Shown here: positions 1 to 6,059 of the stretch, one piece after another
How the letters are laid out: every line of letters begins with the position of its first letter
How positions within the stretch are numbered: position 1 is the stretch's first letter
Assembly (NCBI GenBank): GCA_030639305.1
Contig: DAOWCY010000234.1
Coordinates: 1-10,383, forward strand
Direction: 5' to 3'
Length of the DNA: 10,383 nt
Origin: JAGLQA01 sp023135565
Lineage (GTDB): Bacteria; Acidobacteriota; Aminicenantia; UBA2199
Notes under the pieces: generated by a model
What the model was told of the DNA's origin: nothing
Seen by the model: only the letters and a program-made list of their open reading frames with translations
Databases searched by the model: none
Position numbers and translations under genes: made by a program

Positions 1-32
1 AATATCTATAATATTTAGGAGAAATACAGTCT

Positions 33-140
33 ATGCTACCATGCTATAACACCCGATATCAGCGCATTAGATATGCAAATTTGCCTATTAAATTAATTCG
101 GGAAAAACACCCTTTTCAACTTGCGGAAAATGGGTTATAA
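33..140 (+). CDS. possible 35-aa mini-ORF, unknown
   Basis: An ATG at 33 opens 35 codons ending in TAA at 138-140. It is preceded by a GGAGA at 18-22 (10 nt spacing, rather long) and a TATAAT at 7-12 on the window edge. The predicted peptide begins MLPCYNTRYQ and is rich in basic and aromatic residues. It has no signal peptide, membrane segment or recognisable motif. The promoter and ribosome-site arrangement is the only reason to list it. In AT-rich DNA such matches arise by chance, and it may well be non-coding. Confidence 0.15.
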   Translation: MLPCYNTRYQRIRYANLPIKLIREKHPFQLAENGL

Positions 141-303
141 CTAAGTGTAATTTTTTTTGTAACAGGTTTACCTCGTCTTTTATAGATAATATGATAGTAA
201 AAACGAGCTATAATGTCAATAAAAAAAAACATCTTTCATAAGATTTTGTTACGATGTTAACGATTTTTTTAGAAACTCCTATACATTTTTTTTGACAGCC
301 GGG

Positions 304-332
304 TTTATGAAAAGGAGAAAAACTGGTATAAT
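304..332 (+). promoter_or_regulatory. extended -10 promoter for the fusion gene
   Basis: TGG-TATAAT at 324-332 is a perfect extended -10 (TGnTATAAT). The -35 position 17 bp upstream (304-309, TTTATG) is poor, as is common for extended -10 promoters. Transcription would start near 339, giving a leader of about 17 nt that still contains the GAGGAA ribosome binding site at 345-350, five bases before the ATG at 356. Confidence 0.5.
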
Positions 333-355
333 AAAGCTTTATTCGAGGAAAAAAA

Positions 356-2992
356 ATGAAACAAGACCCCAATCTCATCAAAAACCCCCATTTCACCGGG
401 GCAGAAGTTAAAAAATTCGCCACCGAACTCTATGGGCTTGCCGTCTCTTCGATCCGGGAAATGGACAGCTATACGGACCAAAATTTCTATCTCAAAGACG
501 AGGCAAACCGGGAATTCGTCTTTAAAATATCCAATGCTATCGAAGATAAAGACGTGCTGGATATGCAGCACAAAGCCATGGAATTCCTGAGCGAGCGAAT
601 CCAAAACGCCCGTTTCCCCGGCGTCTGCGAAACCCTTTCGGGCAAGCAAATATCTACTATTAAAGGAACTGACGGCGCTGAACACTTTGTGCGTATGTTG
701 ACTTTCCTGCCGGGGAAATTTTTAGTCGAAGCGCGGCCCTACACCCCGGAACTGCTTCATGACGTGGGTTATTTTATGGGCACTATGAATAGAGCGCTGG
801 CGAGTTTCTCTCACCGGGCAGCTAATATACACTCCAAATGGGATTTGAAGAACTTGCGCGAAATAATTCCCCACCTTAAATATATCGAAAACCACAAGCA
901 GCGTACCATAATAGAGCATTTCCTGCTGCAATTCGATACTTTTGTAGTGCCTGCCCTACCCGACCTGCGCATGAGTATTAGTCATAATGACGGCAACGAA
1001 TATAATATAATGGTAGTTCTGCATGATGCGAGCCTCACCCGGAAACGAGTGAAATTAAACAAAAGTTTTGATCAAACTTTTTCAAGCCCGCGGCGCGGGC
1101 AGCCTATAAGGGGCTTTCGAGCAACAGGAAAGCGTATCGCTCATGAAAAGTTTTGGGAGTCCAGAACCCTTTTTCAAAAGGGTTTTGGCCGCCGGAGGCA
1201 GAGTAATTTCATGGTAGAAAAAAATAAAAGTATAACAAAAGTAAGCGGCATCATAGACTTCGGCGACATGTTGTATACTTATACTGTCTGCGAACCGGCC
1301 ATTGCCGCCGCTTATGCCATATTGGGCCAGGAGGACGTCATCGAAACCGCGGCTCATGTGATCGGCGGTTATTTTAAAGCTTTTCCTTTAACCGACCGGG
1401 AATTAGAGATACTGCTGTACTTGATCAGCGCCCGGTTGTGTATTTCGGTTACCATGGGGGCTTTCCGTTTGCAAACGTTGGAGCCGGATAACGAGTATCT
1501 CAAAGCCTCATCGGTACCGGCCCGGGAAGCTTTAGAAAAACTGATGTATGCGGACCCGGTCCAGGTTCTCAAAACCTTCCGTTCCGCCTGTGGATTGAGT
1601 CCTTTACCGGGATTAGCCGAAACAAAACACAAAAAAAAGTCTTCGCGGGAGAGCGGATCCCCGGCCCTCCAAGAGCAAACCCTGCCGGAAGGCCGGTCCG
1701 CCGACAAAATTCTCGAACTGAGGCGGCGTTTTTTAAACCCCTCTCTCAGTATTTCCTATAAGAAACCGCTTAAAATCGTGCGCGGCCTGGGTCAATACCT
1801 TTATGATGAAACCGGCCGGGCTTACTTAGATTGTGTAAACAATGTGTGTCATGTGGGACACTGTCACCCGCGGGTGGTCAGGGCGGCGTCGCGGCAGTTG
1901 GCTGTGCTCAACACCAACACCCGTTACCTGCACGACAACATCGTAGAGTATGCACAGCGGCTCTGCTCTACCCTGCCCGAACCGCTCAGGGTATGCTATT
2001 TTGTCAACAGCGGCAGCGAAGCCAACGACCTGGCTCTACGCCTGGCCCGCACTTATACCAAACGCAAAGATATCATCGTAGTAGACCATGCTTATCACGG
2101 CAACCTCACTACCTTGATCGAGATCAGCGCTTACAAATTCGACGGTCCCGGCGGTTCCGGGGCGCTTCCTTTTATCCACAAGGTGAACATGCCCGATGTG
2201 TTCCGCGGGCCTTACAAAGCTTCGGACCGGGAAGCAGGCGAAAAATATGCCCGCGAAGTCGGCAAAACCATCGAAAAAATGACAAAAGACGGCAGGCAGC
2301 CGGCTGCTTTTATTTGCGAATCATTACCCGGTGTGGGCGGCCAGATCGTACTGCCTGAGAACTACCTCAAAGATGCCTTCCATTTTGTCCGGGAAGCAGG
2401 CGGTTTGTGCATCGCCGATGAAGTTCAAGTAGGATTCGGTCGTGTAGGCAGTCATTTTTGGGGTTTCGAAACCCAGGCTGTGGTTCCCGACATCGTTACT
2501 TTCGGGAAACCCATAGGCAATGGTTTTCCTTTAGGGGCCGTAGTCACTACGGAAAAGATCGCCGCGACTTTTAACACCGGCATGGAGTATTTTAATACTT
2601 TTGGTGGTAATCCTGTTTCTTGTGCGGTGGGGCTGGCTGTATTGGACGTAATCAGGGACGAAAAATTGCAAAAAAACGCCCGCACGGTAGGTAACCGGCT
2701 GCTGGCGGGTTTGAAAGAATTGCAGCAGAAGTATGCTTTGATCGGCGATGTGCGGGGCATGGGGCTTTTTATCGGTATCGAATTGGTGATGGACCGGGAG
2801 AATTTAAGCCCGGCGGCAGAGCAGGCGTCCCATATTATCGAAAAGATGAAAAATGAGGGTATCCTGCTCAGTGTAGACGGCCCGCTGCACAATGTGATAA
2901 AGATCAAGCCGCCTATCGTTTTCGATGAACAAAATGCCGACCGTTTGGTTGACACATTAGACAAAGTGATGAAAGAATTGGATTATAAATAA
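356..2992 (+). CDS. hydroxylysine kinase-like / phospho-lyase (class-III aminotransferase fold) fusion
   Basis: Seen: 878 aa with two domains. Residues ~10-405 are an APH-fold kinase resembling HYKK, with lysine K57 in FVFKIS, catalytic loop H210-N-D212...N217 and metal-binding D301 in IIDFGD. A charged linker spans ~410-445. Residues ~445-878 are a class-III aminotransferase fold with SGSEAND (552-558), HAYHG (578-582), PLP-nitrogen aspartate D688 in ADEVQVGFGR and Schiff-base lysine K718 in FGKPIGNG. GMEYFNTFGGNPVSCAVG follows. These motifs closely match ETNPPL/PHYKPL phospho-lyases rather than ordinary transaminases. Known of the families: HYKK phosphorylates 5-hydroxylysine; PHYKPL or ETNPPL then releases phosphate and ammonia, leaving an aldehyde. 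Inferred: one cytosolic chain does both steps; the substrate (hydroxylysine, ethanolamine or another amino alcohol) is not settled. The start has GAGGAA five bases upstream. Odd: a 67-residue basic insertion (221-287) separates the catalytic loop from the IIDFGD motif. Confidence 0.88.
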   Translation: MKQDPNLIKNPHFTGAEVKKFATELYGLAVSSIREMDSYTDQNFYLKDEANREFVFKISNAIEDKDVLDMQHKAMEFLSERIQNARFPGVCETLSGKQISTIKGTDGAEHFVRMLTFLPGKFLVEARPYTPELLHDVGYFMGTMNRALASFSHRAANIHSKWDLKNLREIIPHLKYIENHKQRTIIEHFLLQFDTFVVPALPDLRMSISHNDGNEYNIMVVLHDASLTRKRVKLNKSFDQTFSSPRRGQPIRGFRATGKRIAHEKFWESRTLFQKGFGRRRQSNFMVEKNKSITKVSGIIDFGDMLYTYTVCEPAIAAAYAILGQEDVIETAAHVIGGYFKAFPLTDRELEILLYLISARLCISVTMGAFRLQTLEPDNEYLKASSVPAREALEKLMYADPVQVLKTFRSACGLSPLPGLAETKHKKKSSRESGSPALQEQTLPEGRSADKILELRRRFLNPSLSISYKKPLKIVRGLGQYLYDETGRAYLDCVNNVCHVGHCHPRVVRAASRQLAVLNTNTRYLHDNIVEYAQRLCSTLPEPLRVCYFVNSGSEANDLALRLARTYTKRKDIIVVDHAYHGNLTTLIEISAYKFDGPGGSGALPFIHKVNMPDVFRGPYKASDREAGEKYAREVGKTIEKMTKDGRQPAAFICESLPGVGGQIVLPENYLKDAFHFVREAGGLCIADEVQVGFGRVGSHFWGFETQAVVPDIVTFGKPIGNGFPLGAVVTTEKIAATFNTGMEYFNTFGGNPVSCAVGLAVLDVIRDEKLQKNARTVGNRLLAGLKELQQKYALIGDVRGMGLFIGIELVMDRENLSPAAEQASHIIEKMKNEGILLSVDGPLHNVIKIKPPIVFDEQNADRLVDTLDKVMKELDYK
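1010..1217 (+). repeat. in-frame repeat insertion (copy A) inside the kinase domain
   Basis: ATGGTAG occurs at 1010-1016 and again at 1211-1217, exactly 201 bp (67 codons) apart. The DNA between contains pieces of the dispersed repeat. Positions 1060-1085 are identical over 26 nt to 3070-3095 of copy B. A GC hairpin GCCCGC-ggc-GCGGGC (1086-1100) stands where copy B has its own GC hairpin. A second partial unit at about 1144-1199 has the stem AACCCTTTT-tc-AAAAGGGTT (1165-1184) and ends in the same GGCCGCCGGAGGC (1187-1199) as copy B. All 67 codons are open. Deleting the 201 bp would leave NIMV joined to EKNKSITKVSGIIDFGD, close to the usual family spacing. Whether the ATGGTAG pair is a true target duplication is inference. 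Confidence 0.75.
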
Positions 2993-3019
2993 TAAGGGGA
3001 CGGCGTCTCCAGCCAATAA

Positions 3020-3126
3020 GCGGCTTCGCCGCAGGGAGCAGCGTGTGAGCGCTTTTGATTTTAAATTATCAAAAGTTTTGATCAAACTTTTTCAAAAGTT
3101 TGGCCCCCGGCAGGGCCGCCGGAGGC
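3020..3126 (+). repeat. dispersed palindromic repeat, copy B
   Basis: A chain of small palindromes lies between the fusion gene and the thioredoxin gene: hairpin GCGGC-ttc-GCCGC (3020-3032); CTTTTGAT...ATCAAAAG; the near-palindrome AAAGTTTTGATCAAACTTT; AAACTTTT-tc-AAAAGTTT (3084-3101); GGCCC...GGGCC (3102-3117); and the terminal GCCGCCGGAGGC. Its part 3051-3126 matches the reverse complement of copy C at 70 of 76 positions. Copy B has about 11 extra bases (around 3038-3050). The function is unknown. Such units can fold as RNA and may act as terminators or mRNA stabilisers, but no T-run proves this. Confidence 0.8.
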
Positions 3127-3132
3127 TAAGAT

Positions 3133-3155
3133 GGTGGATGCGCCGCATCCCCACC
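3133..3155 (+). promoter_or_regulatory. hairpin just upstream of the thioredoxin gene
   Basis: GGATGC-gcc-GCATCC (3136-3150) forms a perfect 6-bp stem with a three-base loop, extended by GGT/ACC after a two-base bulge. It ends nine bases before the AAGGAG that serves the ATG at 3176 and covers the alternative ATG at 3131, so folding would occlude the upstream start and favour the downstream one. A regulatory role is inference. Confidence 0.35.
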
Positions 3156-3175
3156 GGTGCAAAAAGGAGTATCAA

Positions 3176-3952
3176 ATGAAATATATGAAACAAAGTAAGA
3201 CTGTATTAATAGTAGGTTTGATGATTTTATTCCTGGTCGGCGGTTTGTTTTCGGAACGGGAAAAAGAAACCGTTTCCCTTGAAGAACAACTGCAAGCTGC
3301 TCTGGAAAAAGAAAAAAACGCAACGAGGAAATCACCCTGGCACTGTATTTCACTGGTAAGTATTTATCTAAAAAAACAGGAGGTTGAAGAGGTTTTCGGT
3401 TGGCTGGAAAAGGCCGTTGAGCGGGGATTTCTTTCGTACACCGAACTCTACGGCGAAGAATTCAGCCTGCTTAGAAAAGATAAGAGATTTGAAAAAATTA
3501 TTACCCGGATTAAAGATAATATCGGTATCGACAAAGCGGCTAAAAATTTTACGATAACGCTTCTTTCCGGTGAGAAGTTCGTGCTTTCTAAACAAAAAGG
3601 CAAAGTGGTGTTGATCGATTTTTGGGCCACCTGGTGCAAGCCCTGTGTGAAGGGACTCCCCTTCTTGAAAAAGTTTTACCAGGCCAATAAAGCTAAAGGA
3701 TTTGAAATCGTGGGCATTAGTTTCGATGACAAAAAAAAGCTTTTAGATGAATTCATGGCAAAAAAAAAACTGCCCTGGCCGGTTTCTTTTTCGGGCAAAG
3801 GCTGGTTTGATGATACAGGCAGGCTTTATAAAGTCAACTTAATTCCCTCTTATTGGTTGATCGACAGGAAAGGGGTTTTGCGGAATTTCGGTATCCCGCT
3901 ACGGGACAAGGAGACCATGAGAAAAGCCCTCGAGAAATTGCTATCTGAGTAA
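3176..3952 (+). CDS. TlpA/ResA-like thioredoxin-fold protein with TPR-like N-terminus
   Basis: Seen: 258 aa from ATG 3176, with AAGGAG six bases upstream. The N-terminus is basic followed by a hydrophobic stretch (about residues 9-25), so it is a signal peptide or membrane anchor with no lipobox cysteine. Residues ~35-115 resemble a TPR-like helical segment ending in the LRKDKRFEKI motif. Residues ~120-258 are a thioredoxin fold: VVLIDFWATWCKPC with redox cysteines C154 and C157, and cis-proline P224 in LIPSYWLID. Known: TlpA/ResA proteins handle thiol-disulfide exchange outside the cytoplasm, for example in cytochrome c maturation. Inferred: an extracytoplasmic oxidoreductase of unknown partner; no cytochrome genes are nearby. 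An in-frame ATG at 3131 with GGAGG five bases upstream would add 15 residues before the signal sequence; it is judged less likely because it would bury the export signal. Confidence 0.85.
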   Translation: MKYMKQSKTVLIVGLMILFLVGGLFSEREKETVSLEEQLQAALEKEKNATRKSPWHCISLVSIYLKKQEVEEVFGWLEKAVERGFLSYTELYGEEFSLLRKDKRFEKIITRIKDNIGIDKAAKNFTITLLSGEKFVLSKQKGKVVLIDFWATWCKPCVKGLPFLKKFYQANKAKGFEIVGISFDDKKKLLDEFMAKKKLPWPVSFSGKGWFDDTGRLYKVNLIPSYWLIDRKGVLRNFGIPLRDKETMRKALEKLLSE

Positions 3953-3969
3953 GTTTTCCATATTTATCG

Positions 3970-3998
3970 TTGCATTTCGTGTCTGAAAAGGCTATAAT
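3970..3998 (+). promoter_or_regulatory. promoter for the ATPase/PIN cassette
   Basis: A perfect -10 TATAAT at 3993-3998 lies 17 bp after TTGCAT at 3970-3975 (TTG matches the -35 consensus). Transcription would start near 4005, about 16 nt before the ATG at 4021, with a weak GGA at 4011-4013 as ribosome site. The position of the -10 argues against any start upstream of 4021. The cassette therefore seems to be transcribed independently of the thioredoxin gene. Confidence 0.5.
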
Positions 3999-4020
3999 AT
4001 TGGTCTATGTGGAACAAACG

Positions 4021-5322
4021 ATGAGAATTAATAAATTAAGTATCGAGAATTTTAAATGTTTTAAAAGCGCAGACATCGAACTGGGGAAATTAACCCTTTT
4101 AACCGGGGCCAACAGCAGCGGTAAGAGTTCGATGATGTATAGTATTTTAGGCGCTTTGCAGTCGGGTGAATTCCCTTTCCAGTTCTCTCCTAACGGCAAG
4201 TATGTAAATATGGGAGATTTCCGGGAAGTTTCCTACAAGCATAATAAAGACAATATTATCAAAGTCGGGTTATCGATCAATAACGATGAAAAAAACAGAC
4301 CGATTGAACTAATCACATGGTGGAAAGAAGATAAAGTACGAAAACTGCCTCAATTGAACAAATTGATCCTAAAAACTATTTTTTTTAACCTGGAAATTAT
4401 AAAGAAAAAAAAGTATGTTCTGAATTCTGAGATCCTCCACAAGGAGTTTTTTGATGATATGATCGGATGGTGGGATCATGCTCCTCCGTTGAAAATAATG
4501 CCTCTTGAACCACAGGCACGGCATTTGAAAAAAAAATCGCTGACTTTTGATAATCTCGATGACATAGAGAAATTAATAAAAAAAATAAAAGATATAAGTT
4601 TGTTTTCGATTATCAGTCAAATTAAACCTCTGCTAAACGAAATTGCCTGTAACGTCAATTTTATCAGTTCTTTCAGATTGCACCCGGAAAGGACCTATTA
4701 CGAAAGAACCGAAACCGATCTAAAAGTCGGTAAGTTCGGGGAAAACTATATCGACCAGATTATCCTCTGGGAAACTCAAAAGGCAAAAGAATACAAAAAG
4801 TTAATCGGGATTATGAAAGACCTTTCACTACTCAACAGTATTAGCTCTAAAAGAATGGCGGGAGGCCGGTTCGAGATCGTAGTAAAAGTAAATGAAGACA
4901 GTGTCCCGGCATCTCTCAACGACGTGGGGTTCGGTGTCAGTCAATTTTTGCCTATCGTGGTTGCCGACCTGCAATTACCGGAAAACTCGACTCTCTTTGT
5001 GGCGCAGCCGGAAATCCACCTCCACCCCAGTGTCCAGGCTCAATTGGGATACTATTTAATCGACCAAATTAAAGATGCAAATAAAAATTATATCATAGAG
5101 ACTCACAGCGAATACCTGCTGAACCGCATCAGGTTGGCTATCGTAAAAAAAGAAATTTCCAGGGAGGATGTAAAAGTTTATTATTTCAAGGAAGATGAAG
5201 GCGAGGTCATTACCCACAAACTGGAATTCACCGAAGACGGCCAAATCCTGGGCGCACCCAAAGACTTTTTCAGGACCTACATGATGGACGTGATGCAGAT
5301 CGCAATGAAAGTGGCTGAATGA
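4021..5322 (+). CDS. SMC/ABC-like AAA ATPase with DUF3696-type C-terminus
   Basis: Seen: 433 aa. It opens with MRINKLSIENFKCFKSADIE, the standard N-terminal strand of RecF/OLD/AAA_15-21 ATPases. Walker A is G29-ANSSG-K35-S36. A long lysine-rich, probably helical middle (~90-290) follows, then a signature-like GFGVSQFLPIV (303-313). The Walker B region is TLFVAQPEIHLHP (324-336), and a switch ETHSEYLLNRIR (360-371) follows. The tail ends near APKDFF, as in DUF3696 proteins. Known: such stand-alone ATPases often pair with a nuclease or toxin in anti-phage systems (GajA, PtuA, AriA are relatives by fold). Inferred: an ATP-dependent sensor or regulator for the PIN-like protein whose start overlaps its stop. 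Odd: A328 occupies the acidic Walker B position, and the gene is clearly AT-richer than the fusion gene (22/60 G+C at 4261-4320 against 41/60 at 1861-1920). Confidence 0.85.
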   Translation: MRINKLSIENFKCFKSADIELGKLTLLTGANSSGKSSMMYSILGALQSGEFPFQFSPNGKYVNMGDFREVSYKHNKDNIIKVGLSINNDEKNRPIELITWWKEDKVRKLPQLNKLILKTIFFNLEIIKKKKYVLNSEILHKEFFDDMIGWWDHAPPLKIMPLEPQARHLKKKSLTFDNLDDIEKLIKKIKDISLFSIISQIKPLLNEIACNVNFISSFRLHPERTYYERTETDLKVGKFGENYIDQIILWETQKAKEYKKLIGIMKDLSLLNSISSKRMAGGRFEIVVKVNEDSVPASLNDVGFGVSQFLPIVVADLQLPENSTLFVAQPEIHLHPSVQAQLGYYLIDQIKDANKNYIIETHSEYLLNRIRLAIVKKEISREDVKVYYFKEDEGEVITHKLEFTEDGQILGAPKDFFRTYMMDVMQIAMKVAE

Positions 5323-5792
5323 GAAAAGACATATTTATAGATAATAATATAGCTAAGAATTTTTCCAACCCCATGGACAGGCAGTACATACGATTAATCG
5401 CGTGGCTGATGAATTATAACGAAAACAACTCTCCACAGAATGCTTATCTCGTGGTTTCCAAAAAACTAATCGGCGAATACTCTCGCACCGCTTCTGCCGC
5501 TTTATCTTCAACAAGTATCCCGGTTTTGATAGACAAATTAACTCGCGAAGGACGCTTAATCAATTTTAAGAATGCGGAGATTAAAGAATTCCAACAGCAG
5601 TATTTTACTAAAACAATAACCAGGAAACTGCGATCAAATAAAGCAGATCATGACCATATCCCTATTGTTTTGATGTCCGATAGAAAAATCGCCCTCAGCC
5701 TGGATGATAATTTAATCTACGATCTGGTACATTTTCCCGGTTTTACTGTTAAAGCAGAAAAAAGACCGGAGAACCTTCCCTACGATAAATAA
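5319..5792 (+). CDS. small PIN-like protein, partner of the ATPase
   Basis: Seen: 157 aa. The start overlaps the stop of the ATPase gene (ATGA, 5319-5322), so translation is probably coupled and the two products made together. No transmembrane or signal segment is evident. The sequence has the spacing of a PIN fold: D8 in the first strand (DIFIDNNIAKNF), E53 in a helix (KKLIGEYSR), D110/D112 in KADHDHIPIVLMS, and D129/D130 in IALSLDDNLIYDL. PIN enzymes use such an acidic cluster to bind Mg or Mn and cut RNA or DNA. Inferred: a nuclease effector held or triggered by the ATPase. The family call rests on the acidic pattern alone; a general hypothetical protein remains possible. No separate antitoxin gene is visible. 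Confidence 0.65.
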   Translation: MRKDIFIDNNIAKNFSNPMDRQYIRLIAWLMNYNENNSPQNAYLVVSKKLIGEYSRTASAALSSTSIPVLIDKLTREGRLINFKNAEIKEFQQQYFTKTITRKLRSNKADHDHIPIVLMSDRKIALSLDDNLIYDLVHFPGFTVKAEKRPENLPYDK

Positions 5793-5852
5793 TCCAACTT
5801 TGATTTTTTCCTTTCAAGGGGGAATAATAGATCGCGAATCAAAGGCGCTCTT

Positions 5853-5948
5853 GCCTTCGGCGACCCTGCCGGGGGCTAAACTTTTGAAAAAGTTTAATCA
5901 AAACTTTTTATAATTTAGAATCAAAAGCTTTCCCTGCCGCGAAGCGGC
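5853..5948 (-). repeat. dispersed palindromic repeat, copy C (inverted)
   Basis: Read on the minus strand this is the same unit as copy B: hairpin GCCGC-ttc-GCGGC (5936-5948), then the CTTTTGAT-type palindromes, AAACTTTT-tc-AAAAGTTT, the CCCCCGGCAGGG segment and a terminal GCCGAAGGC. It matches copy B at 70 of 76 positions over its conserved part and lacks about 11 bases. It lies between the PIN-like gene and the convergent POT gene. A further hairpin CCCCAC-gtg-GTGGGG (5956-5970) adjoins it. With copy B it forms an inverted pair around the thioredoxin, ATPase and PIN-like genes. Confidence 0.8.
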
Positions 5949-5997
5949 TTGCCCTCCCCACGTGGTGGGGCGCGAGTGGGGCCGGGAGTAAAGAATA

Positions 5998-6025
5998 GTA
6001 GAGGCGCAAAATTTTGCGCCTCTAC
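5998..6025. terminator. 28-nt perfect palindrome, likely bidirectional terminator
   Basis: Two 14-nt arms, GTAGAGGCGCAAAA and its exact reverse complement, meet with no spacer. The hairpin lies between the convergent PIN-like (+) and POT (-) genes, 34 bp beyond the POT stop codon. On the plus strand it is followed by CGTTTTAT, on the minus strand by TATTCTTT, so only short T-runs exist. The location suits a shared terminator. A mobile palindromic repeat is the alternative, since similar GC-tipped palindromes occur in many genomes. Confidence 0.5.
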
Positions 6026-6059
6026 CGTTTTATGAGAAATACTTTTTAGCTTATTTATG

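Larger units (their letters stand above)
1..355. other. AT-rich leader region, no clear gene
   Basis: This stretch is AT-rich with several homopolymer runs and no convincing long reading frame. It contains a doubtful mini-ORF (33-140) and, at its right end, the extended -10 promoter and ribosome binding site of the fusion gene starting at 356. A TTGACA sits at 292-297 but lies 29 bp from the best TATAAT (327-332), so it is not paired with it. An imperfect inverted repeat (CTCGT near 172, ACGAG near 203) may fold. Nothing else was recognised. Confidence 0.6.

Noticed and set aside
292..332. TTGACA at 292-297 as -35 partner of TATAAT at 327-332
   Set aside because: The spacer would be 29 bp, far outside 16-18 bp; the extended -10 motif explains the promoter without it.
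1017..1210. Insertion as a classical transposon with terminal inverted repeats
   Set aside because: The ends inside the ATGGTAG copies are not inverted repeats of each other and there is no transposase; the repeat-unit composition fits a palindromic repeat better.
1831..2358. 175-codon open frame on the + strand inside the fusion gene
   Set aside because: It overlaps the conserved phospho-lyase core in another frame, is compositionally odd (rich in Arg, Gln, Cys) and shows no motif; it reflects the GC-rich codon use of the real gene.
2452..2964. 170-codon open frame on the - strand opposite the lyase domain
   Set aside because: It is the antisense of a strongly conserved coding region, with no ribosome site and no recognisable domain.
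3970..4020. 17-residue upstream extension of the ATPase
   Set aside because: The -10 box of its promoter lies within this stretch, and family proteins begin at the MRINKLSIENFK segment encoded from 4021.
3020..6025. CRISPR array among the repeats
   Set aside because: The repeat copies are few, in opposite orientations and not regularly spaced, and no cas gene is present.
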